Of a stretch of DNA of 64,000 bases, positions 1-8,134 are shown piece by piece. Made by a program: the position numbers and the translations under genes. The stretch comes from Alcaligenaceae bacterium (GTDB lineage Bacteria; Pseudomonadota; Gammaproteobacteria; Burkholderiales; Burkholderiaceae_B), in the NCBI GenBank assembly GCA_013416395.1, contig JACCEP010000006.1:62001-126000 (forward strand). The letters run 5' to 3'. Each line of letters opens with the position of its first letter. Position 1 is the first letter of the stretch. The notes beneath the pieces are model-generated. The model did not search any database. It saw only the letters and a list, made by a program, of their open reading frames with translations, and was not told where the DNA came from.

Positions 1-1038
1 TTCTTCGCCCATGGCACCCAGCGCATACAGAAAAGCCCGCCCGATCATGGTGCCTTTGGCGCCCAGTGCAACCGCCTTGAGCACGTCTTGGCCCGAGCGT
101 ATGCCGCCGTCCATCCACACCTCGATATCGTTGCCAGCTGCTTGCGCGATGGCGGGCAGTGCCGAGATGGAGGAAGGGGCGCCATCGAGCTGCCTGCCGC
201 CGTGGTTGGATACGATCAGGGCATCTGCGCCTGAGTCGACCGCCAGACGGGCGTCTTCAGCATCCATGACACCTTTGAGTATTAGCTTGCCGCCCCAGCG
301 GTTTTTGATCCACTCGATATCTTCCCAGCACAACGAAGGATCAAACTGCTCTGCCGTCCAGGAGGAAAGCGAGGAGAGGTCAGAAACCCCTTTTGCGTGG
401 CCCACGATATTGCCGAACGAACGACGTTTGGTGCCCAGCATGTTAAGACACCAGCGCGGTTTGGTGGCAAGGTTGATGAGGTTGATGAGGGTAGGCTTGG
501 GTGGTGTGGAGAGGCCGTTTTTAATGTCTTTGTGTCGCTGGCCAAGCACTTGTAGGTCGAGCGTAAGTACAAGCGCTGAACATCGGGCTGCTTTGGCGCG
601 ATCAATGAGGCGCTCCATGAAATCGCGGTCGCGCATGACATACAGCTGGAACCAGAACGGCCGGCTGGTATGGGCGGCGATATCTTCTATGGAACAGACG
701 CTCATGGTAGAGAGCGTAAACGGTATGCCGAATTTTTCAGCGGCTTTTGCGGCCAGAATTTCGCCATCGGCGTGTTGCATACCGGTTAGGCCGGTAGGCG
801 CCAGCGCAACCGGCATGGATACATCGATACCGATCATTTTGGAGTGCAGGCTGCGCTTTTCTATGTCGCAGGCGACGCGCTGGCGAAACTTGAGCTTGTG
901 AAAGTCAGTTTCGTTAGAGCGGTAGGTGCTTTCCGTCCAGGAGCCGGAATCGGCATAGTCGTAGAACATTCTTGGAACCCGGCGTTCAGCGAGACGACGG
1001 AAATCTTCGACGCAAGTCATTTTGGATAGTGTGGGCAC
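1..1038 (-). CDS. FMN-dependent alpha-hydroxy-acid dehydrogenase (L-lactate dehydrogenase-like), 3' end missing
   Basis: Reading leftward, 346 codons are present before the window edge. The family (LldD, glycolate oxidase) is usually about 380 residues, so roughly 35-45 C-terminal residues are missing. Family motifs are clear: FYDYADSG near the N terminus, a PVALAPTG stretch, an LTLDLQV strand, LKGVM with the FMN-contacting lysine, and SNHGGRQLDG around residue 277 carrying the catalytic His and substrate-binding Arg. The visible end is the usual GRAFLYALGAMGEE. The chosen start is GTG at 1038, because AGGAG lies 8 bases upstream; an in-frame ATG six codons later has no such site. The expected reaction is oxidation of an L-2-hydroxy acid to the 2-keto acid, with electrons passed to the respiratory chain. 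The substrate cannot be told from sequence. It appears to be transcribed alone in what is visible. Confidence 0.9.
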   Translation of the reverse strand, partial: MPTLSKMTCVEDFRRLAERRVPRMFYDYADSGSWTESTYRSNETDFHKLKFRQRVACDIEKRSLHSKMIGIDVSMPVALAPTGLTGMQHADGEILAAKAAEKFGIPFTLSTMSVCSIEDIAAHTSRPFWFQLYVMRDRDFMERLIDRAKAARCSALVLTLDLQVLGQRHKDIKNGLSTPPKPTLINLINLATKPRWCLNMLGTKRRSFGNIVGHAKGVSDLSSLSSWTAEQFDPSLCWEDIEWIKNRWGGKLILKGVMDAEDARLAVDSGADALIVSNHGGRQLDGAPSSISALPAIAQAAGNDIEVWMDGGIRSGQDVLKAVALGAKGTMIGRAFLYALGAMGEE

Positions 1039-1199
1039 GTCGGTTAGCTCCTGGCGAGAAAAAATGATCAGCACCAATGTGGTGCAGGTTAAGCGATTAG
1101 CGTCGGCGCTACGTGCGACGAACCGTTTTTGAATGGGCTGTATTATGCCTGTGGTCGGCCGGTCTGACCATAGGGGTCATCGCGTAGTTAGGGGGGTTA

Positions 1200-2132
1200 T
1201 TAAATAAGATGTAGGTGAGTTGCTGCACTGGCCTGCACCAGCATGGCTTGCCCGCCATTCCACCAGATGATTTTTGCCACCGTAGCCAGTTGTGCAATTT
1301 CAATAGCCTGCGCCGCGTCGCTTTCAATGAAATGTGTGTGACAACGTGCCAAAATGGCTTCTGCCTTGTGTTGCGAAGTTTGAGGTGCGCTGTGGCGCAA
1401 CTCGTCACGCATGACAAGTGGGCCATGAAACCCATGTTGGTTCAGCCATGCGGCAGTGCGTACACGATCTTGTTCTGGGCGGCCGGTAATAATGCTGATC
1501 TGAGAAAGATCCAACCCTGGCAGCAATGTATTGGGCACGAGTTTGTCACGCTGCGCCAGCGTTTCTTGCAGCGCCCGTGCATACTGCTCTTCGGGTAAGT
1601 CCATCAACAGCACCCCGTCCAGATCAATAGCCCATGATGCGTACTCGTATTCGGCTCGGTCGGGCTGGTTGTGGATGGCATCAAACTGCGGCGTAACAGA
1701 GGTGCGTTCCCACGGAAACCAGGCTCTGTAGCCATCGGGTATCAACATGCCAAAGTCAGGGCGTATGCGAGATTGGTCATCGTAGGCCAGCGTGAAGACA
1801 GACACCCTGAACCCCAGGTTTTTCAAAAACTCGATGCTGTCTGAAAGGGTGGTGCCGCGCCCGGCGACATCCTCGACGAGCAGTACATGTGTTCCTGGCT
1901 CCGGACGGGCGGCCGTAAACCAGGACACTTTGCGGTCTGGGCGCGAATAGCCAACGGCGTATAAAGGCAGGGAGAGCTCGGTTGATGCCATCATCCCGGC
2001 CACAAGCCCGCCACGGGCTATAGCCACCACAGCGTCGAAACCGGCCTGCCTCCATTGGCTTATATAACTGGCAACAATCGATTCAACGCGGGTGTAGTCG
2101 TAGCTGTAAGCTCGACGAAGAGGGAGTGTCAT
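1200..2132 (-). CDS. Phosphoribosyltransferase fused to a HAD-like domain
   Basis: The N-terminal half is a type I phosphoribosyltransferase: VVAIARGGLVAG, then the PRPP-binding loop LLVEDVAGRGTTL. The C-terminal half, from about residue 185, looks like a HAD-superfamily fold: AIDLDGVLL (motif I, DxD), IITGRPEQDR (motif II Thr), a lysine in SQHKAEAI, and an acidic FIESDAAQA motif IV. Purine or orotate PRTases are normally 150-220 residues and lack such a tail, so this is a two-domain fusion. The start is uncertain: ATG at 2132 is used, but an in-frame GTG at 2162 would add ten residues and neither has a convincing ribosome site. It lies 120-150 bases downstream of an NCS2 nucleobase permease on the same strand, which suggests nucleobase salvage with a linked phosphatase or nucleotidase activity. 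That function is inference; the domains are seen. Confidence 0.85.
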   Translation of the reverse strand: MTLPLRRAYSYDYTRVESIVASYISQWRQAGFDAVVAIARGGLVAGMMASTELSLPLYAVGYSRPDRKVSWFTAARPEPGTHVLLVEDVAGRGTTLSDSIEFLKNLGFRVSVFTLAYDDQSRIRPDFGMLIPDGYRAWFPWERTSVTPQFDAIHNQPDRAEYEYASWAIDLDGVLLMDLPEEQYARALQETLAQRDKLVPNTLLPGLDLSQISIITGRPEQDRVRTAAWLNQHGFHGPLVMRDELRHSAPQTSQHKAEAILARCHTHFIESDAAQAIEIAQLATVAKIIWWNGGQAMLVQASAATHLHLI

Positions 2133-2221
2133 GGCAAGCTCGGGCAACAAGGCAAGGGCCACCGTGAAAATCGGTGGCCTGATACAAACATATAAGCATC
2201 AAGTTTACCGGGGTTTTCGTG

Positions 2222-2244
2222 AGGCGGGCCTTCTTTGCCCGCCT
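2222..2244. terminator. Possible hairpin terminator between permease and PRTase genes
   Basis: An 8-bp perfect stem (AGGCGGGC / GCCCGCCT) with a 7-base loop lies 40 bases past the permease stop. There is no U tract on either strand, so it may be an attenuating hairpin or mRNA-stabilising structure and not a classical intrinsic terminator. Confidence 0.4.
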
Positions 2245-2283
2245 GACTGCATGCAAGGAGCCCAAACCATGCATTACTCGTAT

Positions 2284-3684
2284 TTAGTCTTCGAGCTCTT
2301 TCACAATGCGGTTGGTGCCCGCCACGAATACCGATTGCTGGTCTGAGTTACCGAGCTTTATATGGTTGAAAACCAGGTTCAGGACGACGGCCATGAGCGC
2401 TGTTGAGCTGATGCCGGAGTGAAAAATAGTAGAAAACCACGCGGGAAAGTGATCGTAAAACTCTGGCTTGACGATGGGTATCATGCCAAAACCCACTGAG
2501 GTTGCCACAATAATCATGTTCATATTGTTTTCATACTTAACCTTGGCGAGCGTACGTATACCACTGGCGGCTACAGTACCAAACAAGACCAGACCTGCAC
2601 CACCCAATACGGCGGGTGGTACGGCGGCGATAATGCGCCCCACGCCAGGTAGTAGCCCCAGTACAAGCATAATCATGCCGCTGGTGGCCACGGCATAGCG
2701 GCTTTTTATACCAGTTACGGCGACCAGGCCGACATTTTGCGCGAATGCACTCTGCGTAAATGACCCAAATATCGGCGCAAGCGCGCTCGAAAGCATATCG
2801 GCGCGCAGGCCATCGCCCAGTCGTTTCTCATCGACACGGGTGCCGACGATGTCGCTGACGGCGAGAATGTCTGCCGACGTTTCCACCATAACGACCAGAA
2901 TGACAATCACCATGGATGCAATGGCGGCAAGTTTGAAAGTGGGTAGCCCAAAATGAAATAACGTTGGCAATGCAATAAGGCTACTTCCAGCTGAGCCTGA
3001 AAAATCTGTCATGCCAGTAAGCAGGGCGATGAGGGTGCCCAACACCATGGCCAGCAAAATAGAGAGCCGCGATATTGCCGCATTGCCCAGTTTGCTCAGC
3101 AGCAGCACAATAAATAGTGTTACGGCGGCCAGGCCGATATTGCTCAGGCTGCCATAGTCGTTTGCTTTAGGATGACCACCCATGGCCCACTGCGCGGCCA
3201 CAGGAATAAGCGACAGCCCAATTATCGTAATGACCGAGCCCGTGACCAGTGGCGGAAAATATTTAATAACGCGGGAAAACACGGGAGTGATCAACAGGCC
3301 TATTACCGAAGCCACCATGACGGCACCAAATACCGTCTGAATGTCTCCGCCTCCCTTAAGAATGGCAATAATGGTCGCGACACTGGCAAACGAAACCCCC
3401 TGCACCAAGGGCAGACGGCAGCCCAGAAAAGGCAGACCCAAGGTCTGCAGCATGGTTGCAAGGCCACCCATAAACAGGCACGCTGCGATGAGAATACCGG
3501 TTTCGGCGCCCGACATACCAGCCGCCTGCCCAACAATTAGGGGTACGGCAATAATGCCGCCATACACGGTCAAGACATGCTGCAGCCCGTACAAGAAGTT
3601 GGCACTAACACTGAGGCGCTCATCTTCAGGGCGTGTCGCTAGGGCGCGGTCTGGCGCTAGCGTGGGGTGTGTCTTACTCGTCAA
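2284..3684 (-). CDS. NCS2 family nucleobase permease (xanthine/uracil type)
   Basis: This 466-residue integral membrane protein belongs to the nucleobase:cation symporter-2 family (XanP/PbuX/UraA). A hydrophilic N terminus of about 25 residues precedes 12-14 hydrophobic segments. The family signature SAFAQNVGLVAVTGIKSRY is present, as are an early GLQHVLTVYGG helix and a VMVETSADILAVSD segment with the conserved acidic substrate-site region. Start codon is TTG at 3684, chosen because AGGAG sits 8 bases before it. It should import xanthine, uric acid or uracil with a cation. The downstream same-strand gene is a phosphoribosyltransferase fusion, consistent with uptake followed by salvage. Sequence alone does not separate xanthine from urate specificity. 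Confidence 0.93.
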   Translation of the reverse strand: MTSKTHPTLAPDRALATRPEDERLSVSANFLYGLQHVLTVYGGIIAVPLIVGQAAGMSGAETGILIAACLFMGGLATMLQTLGLPFLGCRLPLVQGVSFASVATIIAILKGGGDIQTVFGAVMVASVIGLLITPVFSRVIKYFPPLVTGSVITIIGLSLIPVAAQWAMGGHPKANDYGSLSNIGLAAVTLFIVLLLSKLGNAAISRLSILLAMVLGTLIALLTGMTDFSGSAGSSLIALPTLFHFGLPTFKLAAIASMVIVILVVMVETSADILAVSDIVGTRVDEKRLGDGLRADMLSSALAPIFGSFTQSAFAQNVGLVAVTGIKSRYAVATSGMIMLVLGLLPGVGRIIAAVPPAVLGGAGLVLFGTVAASGIRTLAKVKYENNMNMIIVATSVGFGMIPIVKPEFYDHFPAWFSTIFHSGISSTALMAVVLNLVFNHIKLGNSDQQSVFVAGTNRIVKELED

Positions 3685-3987
3685 AATCGTCTCCTGCCGA
3701 CTTTCATTTCAGGGAGCGGCCAGGCACAGCGTCTTCATTTGTGGGATCGCCGACTGTGCCAGGGCAGTCGTGGTCGGTTGCCACGTTGATTCTGCAAGCC
3801 TGCGTTGTATTTTGGCGTAGTTGAGGGCGCTGCGGTACTGCTCAACGCAATACCCCGTATGGCCAAACAAAAATGACGAGAGCCGTCTATTGGTGTTTGT
3901 ACTGGCCCGACGATGCCTATGAGTTTTGGGACCTGATGGGGGGGAAGGATGGCTGTTTCGGGTAATCGACATAGCGCCGAGAGAGAG
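3685..3987. other. Intergenic region upstream of permease
   Basis: This gap separates the leftward permease and the rightward toxin-antitoxin pair. A leftward open frame of 87 codons covers 3709-3972, but it is rich in Ser, Pro, Thr and Arg and lacks a ribosome site, so I do not call it. The permease leader probably lies here. I could not recognise a purine or xanthine riboswitch by eye. Confidence 0.5.
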
Positions 3988-4003
3988 TTATCATATATGA
4001 TAA
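3988..4003. promoter_or_regulatory. Perfect 16-bp palindrome, likely toxin-antitoxin operator
   Basis: TTATCATATATGATAA is its own reverse complement and ends 26 bases before the toxin start codon, within an AT-rich promoter region. An XRE-type antitoxin is encoded by the second gene, and such proteins typically bind a palindrome over their own promoter. The assignment as operator is inferred from position and symmetry. Confidence 0.65.
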
Positions 4004-4029
4004 TTTGTGTATAGATTCATTCTGGGCAT

Positions 4030-4353
4030 ATGAAATGGCAAATTGATTTTTACTCTGGGGTGGAAGATCAAATCCTTGAGATGCCACCTAATATTCAAGC
4101 CCGCATGATTAAACTGCTTGAGCTGATGGCGAAACATGGGCCTCATTTAGGAGCGCCTCACACCGAGGCTATCGGCGATGGTTTGTTCGAAATACGCGCC
4201 AAAGCCAGTGAAGGAATAGGCCGAGGGTTGTTTTGTTATTTGAAAGGTCAGCGCATTTATGTGCTGCATGCTTTCGTAAAGAAATCTCAGAAGGCGCCAA
4301 GAAAAGATTTGAATCTGGCCCGACAGCGTAAGAAGGAGGTAAGTCAACAATGA
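4030..4353 (+). CDS. higB: RelE/HigB-type toxin (phage-derived Gp49-like)
   Basis: A 107-residue basic protein with the fold pattern of HigB/Gp49-like (RelE superfamily) mRNA interferases. The N-terminal strand-helix (MKWQIDFYSGVEDQILEMP), a helix with LLELMAKHGPHLGAPHTEAI, a GLFEIRAK strand, a strand ending in RIYVLHAFVKKSQKAP and a Lys/Arg-rich tail match the family. Expected action is ribosome-dependent mRNA cleavage, blocked by the antitoxin encoded directly downstream. The toxin-first gene order and the four-base ATGA overlap with the antitoxin are typical of HigBA modules. The upstream 16-bp palindrome is a probable autoregulatory site. Confidence 0.88.
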   Translation: MKWQIDFYSGVEDQILEMPPNIQARMIKLLELMAKHGPHLGAPHTEAIGDGLFEIRAKASEGIGRGLFCYLKGQRIYVLHAFVKKSQKAPRKDLNLARQRKKEVSQQ

Positions 4354-4625
4354 CTCTGCAATCTCTGAAAGAGCGCGCTTTGCGCAATCCCGAAGTCAAT
4401 ACCGAATATGAAAGGTTGCACGATGAGTTTGCCCTGATCGACCAGTTGATTGCGATGCGCAGCCAGGCGGGTTTAACCCAAGAGCAGGTTGCGGTGCGTA
4501 TGAATACGCAAAAAAGCAATATTAGTCGTCTGGAGCGTGGTAACGGCAACCCCAGTTGGGCCACCTTGGTCAAATACGCGCATGCTTGTGGCTTTAGCTT
4601 GTCGCTGCAAGCACTGAAAGAATAG
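4350..4625 (+). CDS. higA: XRE-family antitoxin (HigA-like)
   Basis: A 91-residue protein with a central helix-turn-helix: LIAMRSQAGLTQEQVAVRMN then TQKSNISRLERG, where recognition-helix residues follow the XRE pattern. The N-terminal region (about residues 1-30) resembles the toxin-contacting extension of HigA antitoxins. Its start overlaps the toxin stop (ATGA), implying translational coupling. It should neutralise the toxin and repress the operon through the palindrome at 3988-4003. Confidence 0.9.
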   Translation: MTLQSLKERALRNPEVNTEYERLHDEFALIDQLIAMRSQAGLTQEQVAVRMNTQKSNISRLERGNGNPSWATLVKYAHACGFSLSLQALKE

Positions 4626-4778
4626 CGACCCGTTTTCTTGATAGGGCAAAAACCATAATTAAGCGCCACCTAGGGGGGGTGTGGGTTGCTCTCAGTTGCG
4701 CCACAACATGACTCCTAACCAAAAACCACCCACCGCCGTTTGCCGAAAAGTCCTTAAACCCGGCTAGCTGCGTGTGCA

Positions 4779-4854
4779 GCAGCTGTAGCTCAGTTGGATA
4801 AAGTGCTTGGCTACGAACCAAGGGGTCATGGGTTCGAACTATGAGTGTCCACCA
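4779..4854 (+). pseudogene. Degenerate tRNA-Arg copy
   Basis: This 76-base stretch follows the intact tRNA-Arg of this window (15670-15746, opposite strand) almost base for base from the acceptor 5' arm through the D arm, the anticodon arm (loop CTACGAA, anticodon ACG) and into the T loop (GGGTTCGAA). It then diverges in the last 16-17 bases, although CCA is kept at the end. The acceptor arm no longer pairs and the T arm pairs only if shifted by one base. I read it as a decayed or partially replaced tRNA copy. The 150 bases upstream show no other feature. Confidence 0.6.
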
Positions 4855-5285
4855 ACAATAGCTCATGCGCGTGTTCGGGTTTGCTGAAGACTCACTTTAT
4901 GAGACTAAAAGTGCCATTTATTATATTTAAATGACATGCAGTTATGTAGTGAGATCAAATCCGGGTTAAACCCCATGTTCTTCTATATCTTATTGTTTAA
5001 TAAGAAAAAATTATAGATTTATAGTCTTGTTGTTCTCAGTAAATAAATAATTATTCATATAAATCTGAGTTCAATCTATAAGATCAATACAAAAAATCGA
5101 GACGAAACGATCCATTTTCAAGGGTAATCACGTATATAGTCTCGCGCCCTATCAATGCGATGATGAACCTACGTTTTGAATCGTCAGCATTTATGTGGTT
5201 TTTCGTCTCAGAAAAGCCGTTATTGCTGGGTGTTTCGTGTTCGAGCATAGGCTTGTGAACGACCGAAAGGTCAGGTACTCAATTT
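4855..5285 (+). promoter_or_regulatory. AT-rich leader of the peptide-transport operon
   Basis: About 430 bases with markedly lower GC than the neighbours, including runs such as ATTATATTTAAATGAC and TAATAAGAAAAAATTATAG. No gene is visible. An inverted pair GAGACGAAA (5099-5107) and TTTCGTCTC (5201-5209) could base-pair over about 90 bases. The promoter of the rightward dpp-like operon probably lies here, but I cannot assign -35 and -10 boxes with confidence. AT-richness may reflect transfer or a bent-DNA regulatory region. Confidence 0.4.
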
Positions 5286-6263
5286 ATGAATTCAGCAGGT
5301 TTTGTTTTCCGTCGTGCGCGAGACGGTGTGCTTTTAATTATCGCGGTTGTCGTGCTCAATTTCTTCTTGCTCAGCGCGGCCCCCGGTGATATCGCTGACG
5401 TGCTGGCTATGCAGGCAGGTGGTGCAACCAGCGAGCAGGTTGAAGGCATTCGCAAGGAACTCGGCCTGGATAAAGGCGTATTTAGCCAGATGATTACTTA
5501 CGTTACCAGGGTGGCACAGGGAGACCTCGGTCAATCGCTTTTTTACAATGATTCGGTTGCCGGGTTGATCGCAGAGCGTCTGCCAAACACATTGCTTCTG
5601 GTCTTGCCTGCCATGACGATTGCCGTCGTGCTGGGAACGCTACTGGGCGTTCTGTCGGCCTACCGTCCTCGTGGCCTGTTCAACATGGGCGTTACTTTAT
5701 TTTCTCTGGTGGGTTTTGCGGCGCCTGTGTTCTGGAGCGGCATGGTCTTGCTTATTGTTTTTGCTTATTGGTATCCAATTTTTCCAGCGTCGGGCATGTA
5801 TGACATCGGTGCATACCCCAGCGGGTTTGACGCGGTCTTGCAAGTCGCCCACCACCTCGTTTTGCCGGTTATTTCATTAAGTATGGTGTATCTGGCTCAA
5901 TACAGTCGCCAGGCACGAGCCACCATGCTTGATGTGCTCGGTTCCGACTATGTGCGTACCGCTCGCGCAAAGGGTTTGCGCGAAAAGGCGGTGGTTTACA
6001 AACACGCGCTCAAAAATGCAGTGTTGCCGGTCGTGACGCTTGCTGGCTTGCAGTTTTCGCATGCGGTAGCAGGGGCTGTGCTGGTCGAAACCGTATTTAA
6101 CTGGCCAGGACTGGGTCGGTTGGCATTCGATGCCGTGTTGAATCGCGATTTTCCTCTCATGCTGGGCTTGCTGCTCGTTTCGAGTGTGCTTGTGGTGATC
6201 GTAAACATTCTTGTGGACTGGCTCTATAGCGTTCTCGATCCACGTATCAAGATGGAAGGGTAA
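5286..6263 (+). CDS. Peptide/nickel-type ABC transporter permease (DppB-like)
   Basis: A 325-residue inner-membrane protein of the DppB/OppB class. It has a first hydrophobic helix at about residues 13-32, a periplasmic domain with the DIADVLAMQAGGATSEQVEGIR-like region and the LGLDKG element, then five further membrane segments. The EAA loop that docks to the ATPase is in the DYVRTARAKGLREKAVVYKH region (about residues 222-241). It is first in a tight operon: DppC-like follows 4 bases later. Together with the next gene it forms the membrane channel of an oligopeptide-type importer. The initiator ATG has only a weak ribosome site (AGGT). Confidence 0.94.
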   Translation: MNSAGFVFRRARDGVLLIIAVVVLNFFLLSAAPGDIADVLAMQAGGATSEQVEGIRKELGLDKGVFSQMITYVTRVAQGDLGQSLFYNDSVAGLIAERLPNTLLLVLPAMTIAVVLGTLLGVLSAYRPRGLFNMGVTLFSLVGFAAPVFWSGMVLLIVFAYWYPIFPASGMYDIGAYPSGFDAVLQVAHHLVLPVISLSMVYLAQYSRQARATMLDVLGSDYVRTARAKGLREKAVVYKHALKNAVLPVVTLAGLQFSHAVAGAVLVETVFNWPGLGRLAFDAVLNRDFPLMLGLLLVSSVLVVIVNILVDWLYSVLDPRIKMEG

Positions 6264-6267
6264 GACC

Positions 6268-7098
6268 GTGAATTCAGGATGGAAACTATTTTTAGCCAAC
6301 AAGGGCGCGGTTGCCGGTGCAATACTGCTCGCAATCATTGCCTTTGCGGGAATATTCGGCCACTGGCTCTACCCCGTAAGTGCAACAGAAATTGTTGCTG
6401 CTCCGCTGGAAGCGCCAAGCATAGCGCTGCCCATGGGTGCTGACTATTTAGGCCGAGATGTTTTTGCGGGGATCATGCATGGCGCAGGGACGACGCTGTT
6501 GATCAGCCTGGCCGCAACGCTCACCACCGTCATCATCGGGCTGTTTCTCGTCGGCGCGACATCTGGCTTTTTCGGAGGAAAAGTCGACAACATACTGATG
6601 CGCATCACCGAGTTTTTTCAGGTCTTGCCTCCCATATTGCTGGCCATGGTGTTGGTTGCGGTGTTCGGCACAGACATCTGGATCGTAATTTTGGTCATTG
6701 GCCTGGTTAGCTGGCCGCCGCTGGCGCGACTGACGCGGGCTGAGTTTCTCAAGCTCAAGCAACGCGAGTTTATACGTGCTGAATACTCTATAGGCTCGAG
6801 CAATCTGAACATTATGTTTAGGGTGTTGTTGCCCAACGCCTCGCCACCACTGATTGTGGCAACCGCATTAACGGTGGGCACAGCCCTTCTGTTTGAGTCA
6901 GGCTTGTCGTTTCTCGGCCTTTCGGATCCAGACGTAATCAGCTGGGGCTACATGATCGGCTCGTCACGCGACTACATATTTGATGCGTGGTGGTCGGTTA
7001 TTTATCCCGGCACAGCCATATTTCTGACTGTATTGTCCATTAGTTTGCTTGGCGATGGTCTGAACGACGCGCTTAACCCAAATCTTCGAGAGCGATAA
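6268..7098 (+). CDS. Peptide/nickel-type ABC transporter permease (DppC-like)
   Basis: A 276-residue DppC/OppC-class permease. The start is GTG at 6268, preceded by GGAAGGG; longer in-frame starts lie inside the previous gene. The N-terminal helix (about residues 11-33) is followed by a periplasmic stretch with the family signature LGADYLGRDVF-like (here MGADYLGRDVFAGIMHGA). The EAA loop is at REFIRAEYSIGSSNLNIMFR. It pairs with the DppB-like subunit, and the next gene begins 7 bases after its stop. Confidence 0.94.
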   Translation: MNSGWKLFLANKGAVAGAILLAIIAFAGIFGHWLYPVSATEIVAAPLEAPSIALPMGADYLGRDVFAGIMHGAGTTLLISLAATLTTVIIGLFLVGATSGFFGGKVDNILMRITEFFQVLPPILLAMVLVAVFGTDIWIVILVIGLVSWPPLARLTRAEFLKLKQREFIRAEYSIGSSNLNIMFRVLLPNASPPLIVATALTVGTALLFESGLSFLGLSDPDVISWGYMIGSSRDYIFDAWWSVIYPGTAIFLTVLSISLLGDGLNDALNPNLRER

Positions 7099-7105
7099 GC
7101 GCATC

Positions 7106-8134
7106 ATGACTGAAAACCTTTTAGAAGTTAAAGATCTGTGCGTGGAGTTTGGTAGCAAAAAAAAACCCGTACGTGTCCTTGATCATGTAAATCTTCACGT
7201 GGCGCCGGGCGAGGTGCTGGGTATTGTGGGCGAATCGGGCTGTGGCAAAAGCATGACCAGCCTGGCCATTTTGCGCCTTATCCCTCAGCCGCCCGGACGG
7301 ATTACCAAAGGCACCATTACCTTAAACGGAACCAACCTTCTCGACCTGTCACAGTCCAAAATGCAGGATGTCAGAGGCAAAGATATTGCCATGATCTTTC
7401 AGGAGCCTATGACGGCACTGAACCCTGTGTTTACGATTGGGCAGCAAATTATCGAGACGGTTCGCAGGCACGAGCGAGTCAGTGCGAAACAGGCCCGGGA
7501 ACAGGCTTTTGAGCTACTTAAGTCTGTACGCATTCCAGAGCCAGAAAGACGCCTGGATCAGTACCCGCATGAGTTATCAGGCGGTATGCGGCAACGCGCC
7601 ATGATAGCCATGGCGCTGGCCTGTCGCCCAAAGGTGTTAATTGCCGATGAACCCACCACCGCACTTGACGTTACGGTGCAGGCACAGATTTTTGATCTGC
7701 TGCTCGACCTGCGAAAACAGTACAACACAGCCATCATTTTAATTACCCACAACATGGGAGCGGTGGCCGAACTCGCTGACCGTGTGATGGTGATGTATGC
7801 AGGTCGAAAAATTGAAGATGGATCCGTCGAACGTGTTTTGCTCAATCCAATTCATCCGTATACCAAAGGCTTGCTCGGTTGTGTTCTTAATGTGGAGCAT
7901 GACCCCGACAAGTTTTCGGAAACCGACCTGCTGCCTGAGATCCCCGGCGTTGTTCCTCCTTTGAGCGAGCTTGGGCCTGGCTGTGCGTTTGCACCACGCT
8001 GCAGCTACGTCATGGAAAAATGCCGCCACGAGCGCCCGCCGATGTTGGGGCGCAAAAACTGGGAAGCCGCCTGTTGGCTAAACGTTGAAACTGCGGAGCA
8101 AGAAGTTTCAGAGAACGAGAAGAGTCCAGTATGA
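7106..8134 (+). CDS. Peptide ABC transporter ATPase (DppD-like)
   Basis: A 342-residue ATPase with Walker A GESGCGKS (residues about 43-50), Q-loop IFQEPMTALNP, signature LSGGMRQR, Walker B VLIADEPTTALDV and switch His in LITHNMG. The C-terminal extension has the oligopeptide/dipeptide transporter cysteine cluster (CAFAPRCSYVMEKC), a feature of DppD/OppD proteins. Its last four bases overlap the start of the partner ATPase (ATGA). The two ATPases form the heterodimeric motor of the importer. Confidence 0.95.
   Translation: MTENLLEVKDLCVEFGSKKKPVRVLDHVNLHVAPGEVLGIVGESGCGKSMTSLAILRLIPQPPGRITKGTITLNGTNLLDLSQSKMQDVRGKDIAMIFQEPMTALNPVFTIGQQIIETVRRHERVSAKQAREQAFELLKSVRIPEPERRLDQYPHELSGGMRQRAMIAMALACRPKVLIADEPTTALDVTVQAQIFDLLLDLRKQYNTAIILITHNMGAVAELADRVMVMYAGRKIEDGSVERVLLNPIHPYTKGLLGCVLNVEHDPDKFSETDLLPEIPGVVPPLSELGPGCAFAPRCSYVMEKCRHERPPMLGRKNWEAACWLNVETAEQEVSENEKSPV

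Noticed and set aside
11-901. 296-codon open frame on + strand
   Set aside because: Antisense to the clear alpha-hydroxy-acid dehydrogenase; its translation has no family features.
3685-3800. Possible purine or xanthine riboswitch in the permease leader
   Set aside because: I could not identify a consensus core or a convincing fold; a covariance-model search would be needed.
3709-3972. 87-codon leftward frame before the permease
   Set aside because: No ribosome site, biased Ser/Pro/Arg composition, no recognised domain.
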